A stretch of DNA of 64,000 bases from Sphingorhabdus sp. YGSMI21 (GCF_002776575.1 NZ_CP022548.1:1317001-1381000), one strand, 5' to 3'; shown: positions 25,681 to 34,486, counted from the first letter of the stretch. Notes: generated by a model not told the origin, from the letters alone. Program-made: numbers and translations.

Positions 25681-25708
25681 ACCATTATGCCGATATCGGC
25701 ATAAGGGC

Positions 25709-26023
25709 CACTGGACCGGGCACAAATCGCGCCTTGATCGCGATCTTAAAAACCGCTTTGGCAGCGCTGCCTATGCCGCAGAAGAACTGGTAGCCGAACT
25801 TTCAAGCGCCATATTGGGCGCAGAGCTTGGATTGCCGGTAAGTCATCTTGATAGTCATGCGAGCTACATCAGCCACTGGCTCAAGCTGCTGAAATCTGAT
25901 GACCGCGCCATGTTGACTGCTGCGGCACGAGCCGAAGAAGCCGCATCGCTCCTGCTGCGCCTCGGCGGCAAAGAGCCGATGAGTGCGCAGGATAGCGACG
26001 CTGAATTTGCCGAAGCAGCCTGA
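25709..26023 (+). pseudogene. ardC: ArdC antirestriction protein, 3' part
   Basis: The frame resumes at HWTGHKSRLDRDLKNRFGSAAYAAEELVAELSSAILGAELGLPV, which completes the zincin motif (H-E-L-S-H-W-T-G-H, with the later glutamate in A-E-E-L-V-A-E). It runs to the normal end, with the ISHWLKLL segment. With the 5' part it gives 317 residues, normal for ArdC. The remnant has no start of its own. Confidence 0.92.
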
Positions 26024-26031
26024 AGGAGATC

Positions 26032-26451
26032 ATGGGACGTTCGGTGAGCTTTCCAACCGGCGCCATCACTGCCTATCAGCTCATCGAAGCAGGCGATGAT
26101 CATTGGGACCTGGAACTTGAGACGCTTGTCAAGGATATTATCCATCAGGCCAAACAAGCTTTTCCGTCACTTGACCTCTATAATGGCTGGTGCGGACGTG
26201 AGGACAGCATCCTAATGCGCAACGCTTTTGCTGAACTTGGTACTTCGGTATATTGCGGTCTCGCAGCCATCTGGATCGCCGCGCGTGATGACAATCGCTA
26301 CTGGGACAATGATAGCATTGCTCCCTTGAAGGGACGCACAGATCAAAGGCTCTCCCAAATTGAAGCCCGCTTTCTGGAGATGTTTTCCCAATATCGTTGT
26401 ATCGGCCATTTCTCGAACGGCGAAGCCATATATGAGCCAGTGTCGGGCTGA
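26032..26451 (+). CDS. Conserved hypothetical protein behind ardC
   Basis: The 139-residue protein follows ardC by 8 bases with AAGGAG before the ATG, so it was in one operon with the intact ardC. I do not recognise the family. It is soluble, rich in aromatic residues and helical (YNGWCGREDSILMRNAFAELGTSVYCGLAAIWIAARDD). Its promoter may have been lost with the RIT insertion, unless the element reads outwards. Confidence 0.65.
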   Translation: MGRSVSFPTGAITAYQLIEAGDDHWDLELETLVKDIIHQAKQAFPSLDLYNGWCGREDSILMRNAFAELGTSVYCGLAAIWIAARDDNRYWDNDSIAPLKGRTDQRLSQIEARFLEMFSQYRCIGHFSNGEAIYEPVSG

Positions 26452-26768
26452 TACGATGCATTCCTTAAATGCTCGCTACCGGTTCGTCTTGGCATGAACT
26501 TGTTATTGCCCTTCGATCGTTGCGCGCTGGCTGCATTGCTGTACGCCTCTTGCCTCCTTTCAGGACAGGCCCTTGGACCGGTCGGCAGCCAGCCGCAACC
26601 TCAAAGGACTGCGGCCCGTGTGGCCCGCGCCAGCCTTGCCTTTGAGGTTTCCCGCCGTTGGCGGTGCGGCATGTCTGCCTATTCCCGGTCCGATGCGGGC
26701 ACTGCCGGAGGCAACAGCGCGTCGCAATCCCGCTGACCGCTTTGCTTCCAATATCAGGAGGCAAAACC
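26452..26768. promoter_or_regulatory. Long GC-rich leader before the DUF2493 gene
   Basis: This stretch of 317 bases has no convincing gene. An 11-base perfect inverted repeat, AACCTCAAAGG at 26597-26607 and CCTTTGAGGTT at 26639-26649, encloses a GC-rich loop. Similar long leaders with inverted repeats precede ssb. They could act as single-strand promoters or regulatory leaders in the leading region; this is an inference. Confidence 0.4.
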
Positions 26769-27710
26769 ATGTATGACAATTTTACCCGGTCGCTGTCAGG
26801 ACTTGATCTTTCAGGCTTGTCGATCACCACGCCGCCATTTGGCCCCACAGATTTTCCATGTGAAAACGCGATCCAGCAGACGCTTGCCGGCGTCTGGTCT
26901 GATCTCTTTGCGCTCTTCAGCGATACCGCTCTGGAAGCTGATGGCGAAGACATCGCGTGGGGCTTCGTCAATCTCTTCCACCGGGCCGCTTCGCGCAAAT
27001 CCTCGGCTGTTGACCGCGCAACCGACGAAATCCGGGCGTTTCTTGCAAGCGCCGATGGATCAGAGATCCACAGTTCCAATCTCGAAGAGCAGATCGAGTG
27101 CGCACAGGCTGCTGAAGCAAGCATGATTGCCTTTGAAGCCATGCGCGAAACAGCGGCATCTCTCTATATCCACGAAACCGGCTCGTCCTGGAAGCCGATG
27201 ACCGGTTCCCGGCCAAATCATGCCAACGGCATCACATCAGCGGTGATCAATGGCCGTGATTTTCTCCGCGCTCGCGCGCAAAGCCGCCAGAAAGCCTATA
27301 TTCCCGAAGGTACGCCAGTAATCTTCGCTGGCGGCCGAACAAAACAAAACAGCACTGACGATGCGAAGCGATTTGCCGAAAACATATGGGAAACACTCGA
27401 CAAGGTATCGAACTGTGTTCCCGATATGGTTCTTGTCCATGGCGGTGACACCAAGGGTGCAGATCGCTTAGCCGCATCCTGGGCGGAACGTCGCGGCATT
27501 CAGCAGCTAGTCTTCTCGCTCGACCGTCGCCTCGGAGCCCGGGCAGGATTTAAGCGCAACGAGCAGATGCTCTCCCTCAATCCGCGATATTTGATTGCCT
27601 TTCCTGGTACAGGTGTTCTGGAACGACTTGTGATCGAGGCCAAGACGCGCCGTGTAACGGTTGTTGATCGCCGCGGCCTGTTTGGGACTTCTCCAAAATC
27701 GCCTGGGTGA
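26769..27710 (+). CDS. DUF2493 (SLOG-like) protein
   Basis: The last 130 residues of 313 form a DUF2493 domain: VIFAGGRTKQNSTDDAKRF, then MVLVHGGDTKGADRLAASWAERRGI and GFKRNEQMLSLNPRYLIAFPGTG. This Rossmann-like fold (YspA, SLOG superfamily) is predicted to bind nucleotides or related ligands. The first 180 residues are helical and specific to plasmid and ICE versions. ATG at 26769 follows CAGGAGG. Family members with this long N-terminus are frequent beside ArdC and ParB in sphingomonad plasmids; the role is unknown. Confidence 0.85.
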   Translation: MYDNFTRSLSGLDLSGLSITTPPFGPTDFPCENAIQQTLAGVWSDLFALFSDTALEADGEDIAWGFVNLFHRAASRKSSAVDRATDEIRAFLASADGSEIHSSNLEEQIECAQAAEASMIAFEAMRETAASLYIHETGSSWKPMTGSRPNHANGITSAVINGRDFLRARAQSRQKAYIPEGTPVIFAGGRTKQNSTDDAKRFAENIWETLDKVSNCVPDMVLVHGGDTKGADRLAASWAERRGIQQLVFSLDRRLGARAGFKRNEQMLSLNPRYLIAFPGTGVLERLVIEAKTRRVTVVDRRGLFGTSPKSPG

Positions 27711-28100
27711 GCGATAGATATATATGCAGTGCCAATGTAGATTTCTGGACAATCGTTTTAACGGAAGAATAAATCCTATCTGCTTTGTCCAACATCGCTG
27801 GATTCAGGAATGATTTGCAGAATAGCTGCCGGTCAGCAATCGCTACGGATTGCGACATTTTCGACAGCCCGTTCATTTCCTACAACCAGCCATTCAATTA
27901 GATACGTGAAATGGCTTGGTGTGGGCCGGCAGCGGTCTGCCCGCTCTTGGGAGTCGGACTTTGGAATGCATACATTCGGCCAATCCAACTGATCCGACAA
28001 CAGCCGCTGACAAATCTGCTGGAAGGCGGCAAACTCTGGAAATATGGCAAGAGCGCACCCGTTTTGCTGACTTGGTGCTTTCGGGCTAGGCTGCGCGACA
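27711..28100. other. Gene-free gap between DUF2493 and the DUF3800 gene
   Basis: Only short frames without recognisable similarity are present on both strands, and base use is mixed. This looks like the left edge of the second cargo block. I see no repeats or strong hairpins here. Confidence 0.4.
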
Positions 28101-29222
28101 TCAACCAGCGAGAATCTCGCTTTCGAGCATGAAGCTCGCGCGTCGCCGGTCCTCGTCCGAGATCACATATTGCGCGAAGGCGGGACACACGTCGGTCGAG
28201 CGGTCGAGCAAGCGTGCGAGCAATGCCAGGCTGGAACGCTGTCGATCGCCCATACGGGCGAGGTCGTCCGCAATCTCATCCGCCGTCGTCTGATTGAGAT
28301 AGGTGAAGAGTTTGCCGAGTAGACCGGCAATTGGGTCCGAAAGCTGGATTCCCTGCTCAGATTTGGAATCGGCGAAACGGAAATGCTCCAGCGCCGCGCC
28401 GTCATCGGTCAATTCGATGGATCGGAGATAGGTCTCGATCTGCTGCTCATCGTCGAGGATGTGGCTAGCGTTTTTGAAGAGGCACAGTCGGTTCAGGAAG
28501 AAGGTGCCGAAACCATCGATTAGGATGTTGGGGGATTCATCCTCAAGATAGGGCAGCGACGGAAGGCCGCGAGCGATCTGTAGCAGGCCCTTGAGCATAT
28601 AGAATTGAAAGTGCGGCAGCATGTTCTCGCGATAGTCGAGGAGATCAAGCAGCTCGGCGACAAAGGCGCCGCGCCGTTCATGTCCCACGTCGGGATAGCT
28701 GTAGCGCCCCAACAACTCGGCCGTTCCGTCAACGTCGTCGCGCAGCAAGGTGTACAGGCTGTCTTTGAGCATCATGTGTACGGCGACCAATTGGGGAGCG
28801 TCAGCTTCGCTTAGGATCGCATCGACGATATCGACGATCGACCAGTAGAGCAGGTCCGTGACCTGATAGTGGACGAGAAAACCTTCATCCGAGAGCCATC
28901 GCAGGAAGCACTCGACCTTTGCCGAATCGAGAAGTTCAAGAAGGTCGCCGTTGCCAAGGAGCCTGAGCTTTATTTCTTTGACGTTCGGCTGAAAGCGCAG
29001 CGCAGCGCGCAACGAACCTAGGTTGATCGCCCGCGGCGCGCCGGCGTGCACGATGCCGCCGAGGACGAAGCAATCTGGACGACGAATGTTCATTCCGCCG
29101 GCGGTAAGGTGCAGCTTTCTGACGTTGTTGGTCTCGTCATAGTAGAAGGTGAAGACCTCATCGATCCCGGGCAAGCGGTACATCGCAATGATGGGATCAC
29201 GCAGTTCGTTGACGTCGATCAT
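28101..29222 (-). CDS. DUF3800-like RNase H-fold protein
   Basis: The N-terminal motif VFTFYYDETNNVRKLHL and the C-terminal FADSKSEQGIQLSDPIAGLLGKLF are the two anchors of DUF3800-type proteins, which are thought to be RNase H-like nucleases. D and E of YDETN and the aspartates of ADS and LSD are the probable metal ligands. The protein has 373 residues from MIDVNEL. An upstream ATG at 29282 gives 20 extra charged residues and has no ribosome-binding site, while AGGGG precedes 29222. It faces the QueC-like operon across 168 bases, so it may belong to the same system. Such proteins recur in phage-defence islands. Confidence 0.72.
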   Translation of the reverse strand: MIDVNELRDPIIAMYRLPGIDEVFTFYYDETNNVRKLHLTAGGMNIRRPDCFVLGGIVHAGAPRAINLGSLRAALRFQPNVKEIKLRLLGNGDLLELLDSAKVECFLRWLSDEGFLVHYQVTDLLYWSIVDIVDAILSEADAPQLVAVHMMLKDSLYTLLRDDVDGTAELLGRYSYPDVGHERRGAFVAELLDLLDYRENMLPHFQFYMLKGLLQIARGLPSLPYLEDESPNILIDGFGTFFLNRLCLFKNASHILDDEQQIETYLRSIELTDDGAALEHFRFADSKSEQGIQLSDPIAGLLGKLFTYLNQTTADEIADDLARMGDRQRSSLALLARLLDRSTDVCPAFAQYVISDEDRRRASFMLESEILAG

Positions 29223-29390
29223 AAATTCTTTGCCCCTACGTTCCTTCTCCCGCTCGTCGCGCCGGAGAGGGATAATCATCATGTCTTTTTCGATGTGGCA
29301 GGTCCACCGTTTAAGAGAAATGTCAGGTTTGATAAATTAGTAGGTTGACAATGTCAGAGTGAAGGCGCAGATAGAATGCGGGAGTTCCGC

Positions 29391-29960
29391 ATGAGTGATG
29401 GTCCATATAAATCGCTGCCGATGAAACCGCGTTGGCGGCGAGCCGCTAAGTGCGCCTACAAGGAGGCCTATTCGCCGGAGGAGGTCGTGGAGAGCGTCAC
29501 TCGGGCATCGCATGCCGACTGGCGCAGCGAAGTGCGGCAGACATTCGTTAGCAGCGTGGCCGCAATCGTTAATTCCATCGGCCAGCAATCCTTATTCGCC
29601 GATCAGATTCTGAGCGATCTTGGCAGCCTTCAGAGGATATGTGCCTCCCCGATGGAATCGACTTTCGTTCTTACCACGATGGAAGCCGTTCGGTCGGGGC
29701 AGTCCGGGGCAGCTGCCGTTCAGCGGGCTGCCGAGGATGCGCTCTCCGACCGCCTGCTCAGCAATTATCGCCAAGTGGAAGAGCATGTCCGCCGCGATGA
29801 CGGATTGCAGAATGCGCGTTTCGTCCGGAGTAGGTTTGATGCCGCCCATCAGCAGGTCGATTTCCAAGGTCTTGCCCGCGCACTTTTGAGGACCGGCGAT
29901 CCTTTGCCGCGACGAACCCGCGCTTCAAATACCGATCTTGATGCTGGAGTACCGCTATGA
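29391..29960 (+). CDS. Unknown protein, first gene of the QueC-like operon
   Basis: The 189-residue protein begins MSDGPYKSLPMKPRWRRAAKCAYKEAYSPEEVVESV and is mostly helical, with a basic C-terminus. I know no function for it, but the MSDGPxxSLPM start has the look of a conserved family. Its stop overlaps the QueC-like start as ATGA. In QatABCD and type IV CBASS the QueC-like enzyme acts on the N-terminus of a partner protein. By analogy this protein could be the substrate of its neighbour; that is speculation from position only. Confidence 0.65.
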   Translation: MSDGPYKSLPMKPRWRRAAKCAYKEAYSPEEVVESVTRASHADWRSEVRQTFVSSVAAIVNSIGQQSLFADQILSDLGSLQRICASPMESTFVLTTMEAVRSGQSGAAAVQRAAEDALSDRLLSNYRQVEEHVRRDDGLQNARFVRSRFDAAHQQVDFQGLARALLRTGDPLPRRTRASNTDLDAGVPL

Positions 29961-31348
29961 CCGCCAGAACCTATCACGCAAGTCGCGAAGACGCGGTCTT
30001 GATAGACGCCGTCGAGGCTGGCTCCCGTCTGCGCGACGGTGCTGCCGGTGCCCTTCTGGACTCTGCGATCAGCCTGTCGACCGCGGGCTTGGAGAGCTAT
30101 TTCTACACAGGCTGGCGACCTGAATTGGTCGACCTGATGGTGATCGCCGGAGCCGCAGAATTTTGCGATCTCAGCGTTCGGCGTCCGCGATGGGGCTGGG
30201 CACGGTCGTTCGATCTGCGTGTCGCCGTCCATGACCTTGCGCGATGGGAAGACAGAGCCGTCGGCTTAGCGCTGGAAGATGCGCTGACATTTTTGACTGG
30301 CGATCAGTGGGCGATCTCGTTCGTCGAACGCGAGCACGACATCGCGCGTGTCGGCCAAGGGACACTGGGCTTCGACGTCCGCGATCGCATTATCATGCCC
30401 TACAGCGACGGCATCGATTCACGGGCCGTCTCGGCCCTTGTTGAAGCGGAAGAAGGGGGCGGGCTCGTGCGGGTGCGCCTCGGGACCAAGGGCGCTGATA
30501 CTCGTTCGCGCGATCCGAGGGAGCGCCGGTTCATGTCGGTTCCCTATCAGGTCCGGCTTGACGGGCGACAGCGGGTCGAATCCACCGCACGATCGCGCGG
30601 TTTCAAATTTGCGGTGATCACCGGAATCGCCGGAGTTCTAGCGGATGTCGAGCGCATTGTGGTGACCGAGAGCGGCCAAGGTGCGCTTGGTCCGATCCTC
30701 GCCAGCTTGGGGCAAGCCTATGCAGATTATCGGGTGCATCCAGCTTTCACCCGCCGGATCGAAGCGTTATTCGCGGTGCTCACCGGCAAACGAATCCGGT
30801 ACGAATATCCGCGGATCTGGTCGACTAAGGGAGAAACCGTAATAGCGGCCAATGCGCTGGCATCTGCTCCCGGCTGGTCGAGCACCCGCTCCTGCTGGCA
30901 GAATTCACGGCAAGTCAGTTTCGCGCAGCAGCGGCGCCAGTGTGGTATTTGCGCGGCCTGTATGCTTCGCCGGCTTAGCATGCACGCGGCAGAGGTAGAC
31001 GAACCTGCATCCAATTATATCTGGGAGAATCTTTCTGCTCCCGACATCGCATCGGGTGCCGTACCGGGCTTCACCCTTATGACCAAAGCTCTTCGCGAAC
31101 ATGCTATCGCCGGCGTGCTGCATCTCGACCATCTTTCCGCACTGGCCGGATCGCCCATCCATCGTCGGACCATTGATCGTGTTGCACGCGAGACCGCCAA
31201 CGCCCTCTCAATTGATCCCGTCGAAGGGGAACGAAGGGTTCATGACCTCTTGTCGCGTCATCGCGACGAATGGCTTGCCTTCCAGTCCAGCTTGGGGCCG
31301 AACTCGTTTGTTTCCCAGCTTGCCCAGGTGTCCCCATGGCCGCGGTGA
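29957..31348 (+). CDS. Divergent QueC-like ATPase (defence-type, QatC/Cap9-like)
   Basis: QueC makes the nitrile of preQ0; divergent relatives QatC and Cap9 serve phage defence. Here the PP-loop motif is PYSDGIDSRA (S150-S155), where SDGIDS replaces the usual SGGxDS. The zinc site of QueC is intact: C313, then C329-x2-C332-x2-C335 within QCGICAACMLRR. About 140 N-terminal and 120 C-terminal residues are additional to QueC. No queD, queE or queF gene was recognised nearby, which argues against a plain queuosine role. It is locked between an unknown protein and an XRE-ImmA gene by short overlaps. The class is well supported; its reaction is not known. Confidence 0.82.
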   Translation: MTARTYHASREDAVLIDAVEAGSRLRDGAAGALLDSAISLSTAGLESYFYTGWRPELVDLMVIAGAAEFCDLSVRRPRWGWARSFDLRVAVHDLARWEDRAVGLALEDALTFLTGDQWAISFVEREHDIARVGQGTLGFDVRDRIIMPYSDGIDSRAVSALVEAEEGGGLVRVRLGTKGADTRSRDPRERRFMSVPYQVRLDGRQRVESTARSRGFKFAVITGIAGVLADVERIVVTESGQGALGPILASLGQAYADYRVHPAFTRRIEALFAVLTGKRIRYEYPRIWSTKGETVIAANALASAPGWSSTRSCWQNSRQVSFAQQRRQCGICAACMLRRLSMHAAEVDEPASNYIWENLSAPDIASGAVPGFTLMTKALREHAIAGVLHLDHLSALAGSPIHRRTIDRVARETANALSIDPVEGERRVHDLLSRHRDEWLAFQSSLGPNSFVSQLAQVSPWPR

Positions 31349-32517
31349 CCGGCAGCCTTACGCCCGAAGCGCTTGGAGAACTTCTGCGAGAAGCTCGAGA
31401 GAATGCGAAGCTGACCCAGGCGGCGGCGGCGCAGGCGCTCAATGTGGCACGCACTACGCTGGTTGCCATCGAACAGGGGCAACGCCGTGCTCGCATCGAG
31501 GAGCTTCAAAAGCTTGCCGCGCTGTATCGCGTCTCACTCAATGTCTTATTACGACAGGATGGTGTGAGGGTCGATCTGCGTCCGAGATTCCGGAAGGCTG
31601 GCGAAGACGATCAGGAGGTGGAAAGCGCGGTTGCCCTTCTCAACAGTCTGGTCCAAGCTGAGCTGGAGCTTGAAAATCTGCTCGGCATTAAGCGTGCTCG
31701 CAACGACCCACCGGAGCGGCCGCTGTTGCCCGGGAACGTAATTTTGCAAGCTGAACAGGATGCTGCGGAACTGAGACAATGGCTCGGACTTGGCATGGCG
31801 CCAATTCACGACATGCTCAGCCTATTGGAGGTGCAACTCGGTGCGCGCGTATTCGTTCGACAGCTACCGGCGAGAGTGTCCGGTCTCTACGCATTCGACG
31901 AGGAAGCGGGTGCGTGCATCCTTCTCAACGCGGCGCATCCCCGGGATCGCCGGACGCAAACCGGCGCCCATGAGACCGGGCATTTCATTTCGACACGCCG
32001 GGCGCCCGACGCGCTCTATAGTGACTCGCCGGAAGCAACACGTGAGGAGCGCTATGCGAACGCTTTTGCGCGATGCTTACTGACCCCTGCAAGGGCAGTA
32101 GCTGCCCGGTTCCAGGATGTCACCGCCGGGGCGGCACGATTGACCCGCCGCCACATTATTATCCTCGCGCACGCCTTTGGCGTGTCGCGCGAGGCCATGG
32201 TGCGCCGTCTCGAAGAACTCGGCCTCACCAAATCCGGAACTTGGGACTGGTTCGCGGACCATGGTGGGATCACTGACGAACAGGCTCGTGAGGTATTGGG
32301 GGACGCTATCGCGTCGGATCCCGCAAAGGGGGATGCGACTCGGCCGGTCTCGATGCGATTGAGCTTGCTGGCCAGCGAAGCGTGGCGACGGGGTCTGTTG
32401 AGCGAGGGACAGCTGGCGCGGCTGCTGCACATCGACCGGGTCGAGGCTCGCGAGATGATCGACGAATTTGAAGAGGAAGGAGCGGTCGACGATGAGTCAC
32501 CCTGGCTCCTGGCTTGA
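31336..32517 (+). CDS. XRE / ImmA-IrrE-type regulator-protease
   Basis: Residues 10-75 form a helix-turn-helix (LGELLREARENAKLTQAAAAQALNVARTTLVAIEQGQR). Residues 160-260 are a zinc peptidase of the ImmA/IrrE family with H212-E213-x2-H216 in GAHETGHFIS and a further ligand in REERYANAFA (about E238). The C-terminal 120 residues are helical. ImmA/IrrE enzymes cut repressors after a stress signal; fused to XRE they often act as antitoxins. Its start lies inside the end of the QueC-like gene (13-base overlap) and its end overlaps the PIN gene by 26 bases, so antitoxin for the PIN protein is a good guess. Confidence 0.88.
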   Translation: MAAVTGSLTPEALGELLREARENAKLTQAAAAQALNVARTTLVAIEQGQRRARIEELQKLAALYRVSLNVLLRQDGVRVDLRPRFRKAGEDDQEVESAVALLNSLVQAELELENLLGIKRARNDPPERPLLPGNVILQAEQDAAELRQWLGLGMAPIHDMLSLLEVQLGARVFVRQLPARVSGLYAFDEEAGACILLNAAHPRDRRTQTGAHETGHFISTRRAPDALYSDSPEATREERYANAFARCLLTPARAVAARFQDVTAGAARLTRRHIIILAHAFGVSREAMVRRLEELGLTKSGTWDWFADHGGITDEQAREVLGDAIASDPAKGDATRPVSMRLSLLASEAWRRGLLSEGQLARLLHIDRVEAREMIDEFEEEGAVDDESPWLLA

Positions 32518-33127
32518 CGATGCCGGATCGCTGGTAAGCGATGCCAGCGTCTGGATCAATCTCGTCGCAACCGAACGCGCGGATGTCGTCCTTCGAGCGT
32601 CGTCGGTGCGTCACCTCATCACATCGACGGCGCTCGGCGAGCTTGAGGCCGGCCGCGCGAAGGGGCGGCGGACTGCAATTGTGATTGCGGAGCTGATCGA
32701 GATCGGACTGATCAGCGAGGTAGCGCTCAGGCCCGCGGAAGAGGAAACCTTTCTTGGACTGGTTGCCGGCCCTATCAGTAAAACTCTCGACGATGGCGAG
32801 GCCGCGACAATCGCATACGCCCTTGGATCGGGATCGGTCGCGCTGATCGACGAACGTAAAGCGACGGCTCTCTGCGGGAATCAATTCCCGTCGGTCAAAG
32901 TGATGAGCACTACGGATCTGTTGCTTTCCCAGGCTGTGCAAAGCGCGATGACCGCCGATGATCTCGCGGACAGCCTGTTTCGGGCCTTATTGGTTGCGAG
33001 AATGCGGGTGCCCGAACACCATCTGCCTGAAGTGTGCAGGTTGCTCGGCCCGGAACGTCAGCAGCAATGCCGCAGTTTGCCGGCTACCTGGAGGAGGCCG
33101 CCCGATGCACGATTGGCAGTAAACTGA
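32492..33127 (+). CDS. PIN-like nuclease (DUF3368 type)
   Basis: The acidic PIN residues are visible: D17 in VSDASVWIN, E50 in LGELEAG, D101 with GEAATIAYA, and D120 in LIDERKA. The motif string DDGEAATIAYA followed by LIDERKA is characteristic of DUF3368 PIN proteins, predicted RNases and often toxins. The 211-residue length is longer than usual, because a helical tail of about 60 residues follows. It ends the four-gene operon. The start at 32492 is the one inside the XRE-ImmA gene. Confidence 0.82.
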   Translation: MSHPGSWLDDAGSLVSDASVWINLVATERADVVLRASSVRHLITSTALGELEAGRAKGRRTAIVIAELIEIGLISEVALRPAEEETFLGLVAGPISKTLDDGEAATIAYALGSGSVALIDERKATALCGNQFPSVKVMSTTDLLLSQAVQSAMTADDLADSLFRALLVARMRVPEHHLPEVCRLLGPERQQQCRSLPATWRRPPDARLAVN

Positions 33128-34486
33128 CCGTTCGCCATTCAAGCCTCTCGGTTTCCGAGCGACGTCCGCTTTTGGGTAAGTCAAACAAGTCCCCGAATGA
33201 CCGAGATGAGGGCGCGAAGCTGACATCCCAAACGGACTGTTTAAATGTCCGCTTCGACTATTAGCAATCCAGAAGCGGCCTTCGGCAAACCACTCACTCC
33301 GGTCATTCAACCAAATCACTTATCATTGGGACGCCAGCATTATCTTCTGCTTTTGGTCAGCTCAGGAATTTTGTTGGTCCAGGCCCCGTTAGAGCTATCA
33401 CGCAATGGCGCATATTTAAGTTGAAACATCTGTAGTGTTGACTATCCTCTTCCGTGTTGGCGGGGAACATAATTCCTCACGGGAACCAGCATTGGTAACT
33501 TTATGGGCGTTTTAGACGTCTGCCAACAAGAGACTGCGGGGTAGCGCATAAACGGCGTTGTCCAGCGCGAGCCAAGGCTCCCGACTGAGGGGCGGTATCT
33601 TTTAAAGGCCGCTGCGCATCCGCTTTGAAGCAATTCAAAGACAGGATGTTTATGGCAAACCAACTACAAAAAATACGTAGCAAAAGATGCAAGCCCAAAA
33701 CGGGTTTTGCTATTATTGCAGACAACCAATGTGCGGCGAAAATGCGGCTGACTTTGCTGCGCGATTCGGGATTTAGTCAAGACAGGCTTTACTGCTCCGA
33801 TGTACAGCGGAACATCTAGACGCACGATGCACAGGAGGACTTGATTCGCTTCAGAACGTCGTAGCCGCATGCTATTTCTGTAATTCCAACCGGCACCGCT
33901 CACCCAAACCGCTGGATCCTTTCCGCTATGCCAAAAGAGCATCAACACGGCTCAGGTCCGGACGCTGGCATGGCATTCTTATCTCCCCGTTATAGCCAAT
34001 ATCTGTGTTTGCGTGACGCCGCGTCTGACCGGGTGATATAGACGATGAGACGTTTCTTTGCGCGGCCCTTTTGAGCGGCGATGATTCAATTTCGCTAAAC
34101 GGCAGCGCCAATATTTCGTCCCTTGGCTATACCATCAAGATACGCTGGGCATCACGCCGCATTTTGCTCTCTGCATCAAACATTCCGCCCCGATAAGGTC
34201 TGCCGAGTGATAGCAAGATAACCGGTCATTATTTCAATAGGCTTTGACGATCCCCGAACCGCCATACCGAAACCCAATCCGGCTTTTTCGCGAACCTGTC
34301 TGAATCAGGACAGCAGGAAACATGCAACCCGCTTTGCTTCCGGCCGTGTTGCCGGTCTGCGACCGGCTGCCCGCACCACCCGGGCAAAGCAGGTTCCCCT
34401 TCGGTGCAGTTCCCTCATGCCCTGCTTCTTTTGACTGTTCGCAAGCCGGAAATGGTTTCCGGATTTGTTAATTCAGGAGAAATATC
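33128..34486. other. Long gene-poor stretch (about 1.36 kb) before ssb
   Basis: Several frames of 60-95 codons occur on both strands (for example 33625-33819 plus and 33664-33948 minus), but none has a recognisable domain. It holds intergenic repeat copy 2 at 33162-33227. The last 150 bases before ssb are GC-rich, with inverted-repeat potential between GCTTTGC (around 34335) and GGGCAAAGC (around 34382). The rest may be decayed cargo. Confidence 0.5.
33162..33227 (+). repeat. Intergenic repeat, copy 2
   Basis: It contains GTCCGCTTTTGGGTAA, CCGAATGACCGAGATGAGGG and CGCGAAGCTGACATC in order, closely matching the inverse of 5711-5774. It lies 35 bases after the PIN gene. Confidence 0.6.

Larger units (their letters stand above)
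22620..25708. mobile_element. RIT (Recombinase In Trio) element inserted in ardC
   Basis: Three tyrosine recombinase genes on the minus strand overlap by ATGA. They lie between two perfect 30-base inverted repeats at 22620-22649 and 25651-25680. The right end carries about 28 further bases with a 20-base palindrome (25685-25704) before ardC resumes. If the element is removed, ardC reads HELS-HWTGHKSRLDRD without loss of frame. Position, size (about 3.1 kb) and gene plan match the RIT class. Confidence 0.9.

Noticed and set aside
22816-25681. Plus-strand frames of 320-367 codons across the RIT element
   Set aside because: They mirror the three recombinases, whose catalytic residues are all present on the minus strand.
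29957-31348. Ordinary queuosine biosynthesis QueC
   Set aside because: Changed PP-loop, long extra domains, no other que genes recognised nearby, and a toxin-like operon context.
33625-33948. Small frames in the 33.1-34.5 kb gap as genes
   Set aside because: No ribosome-binding sites in good places, no recognisable domains, and overlapping frames on both strands.
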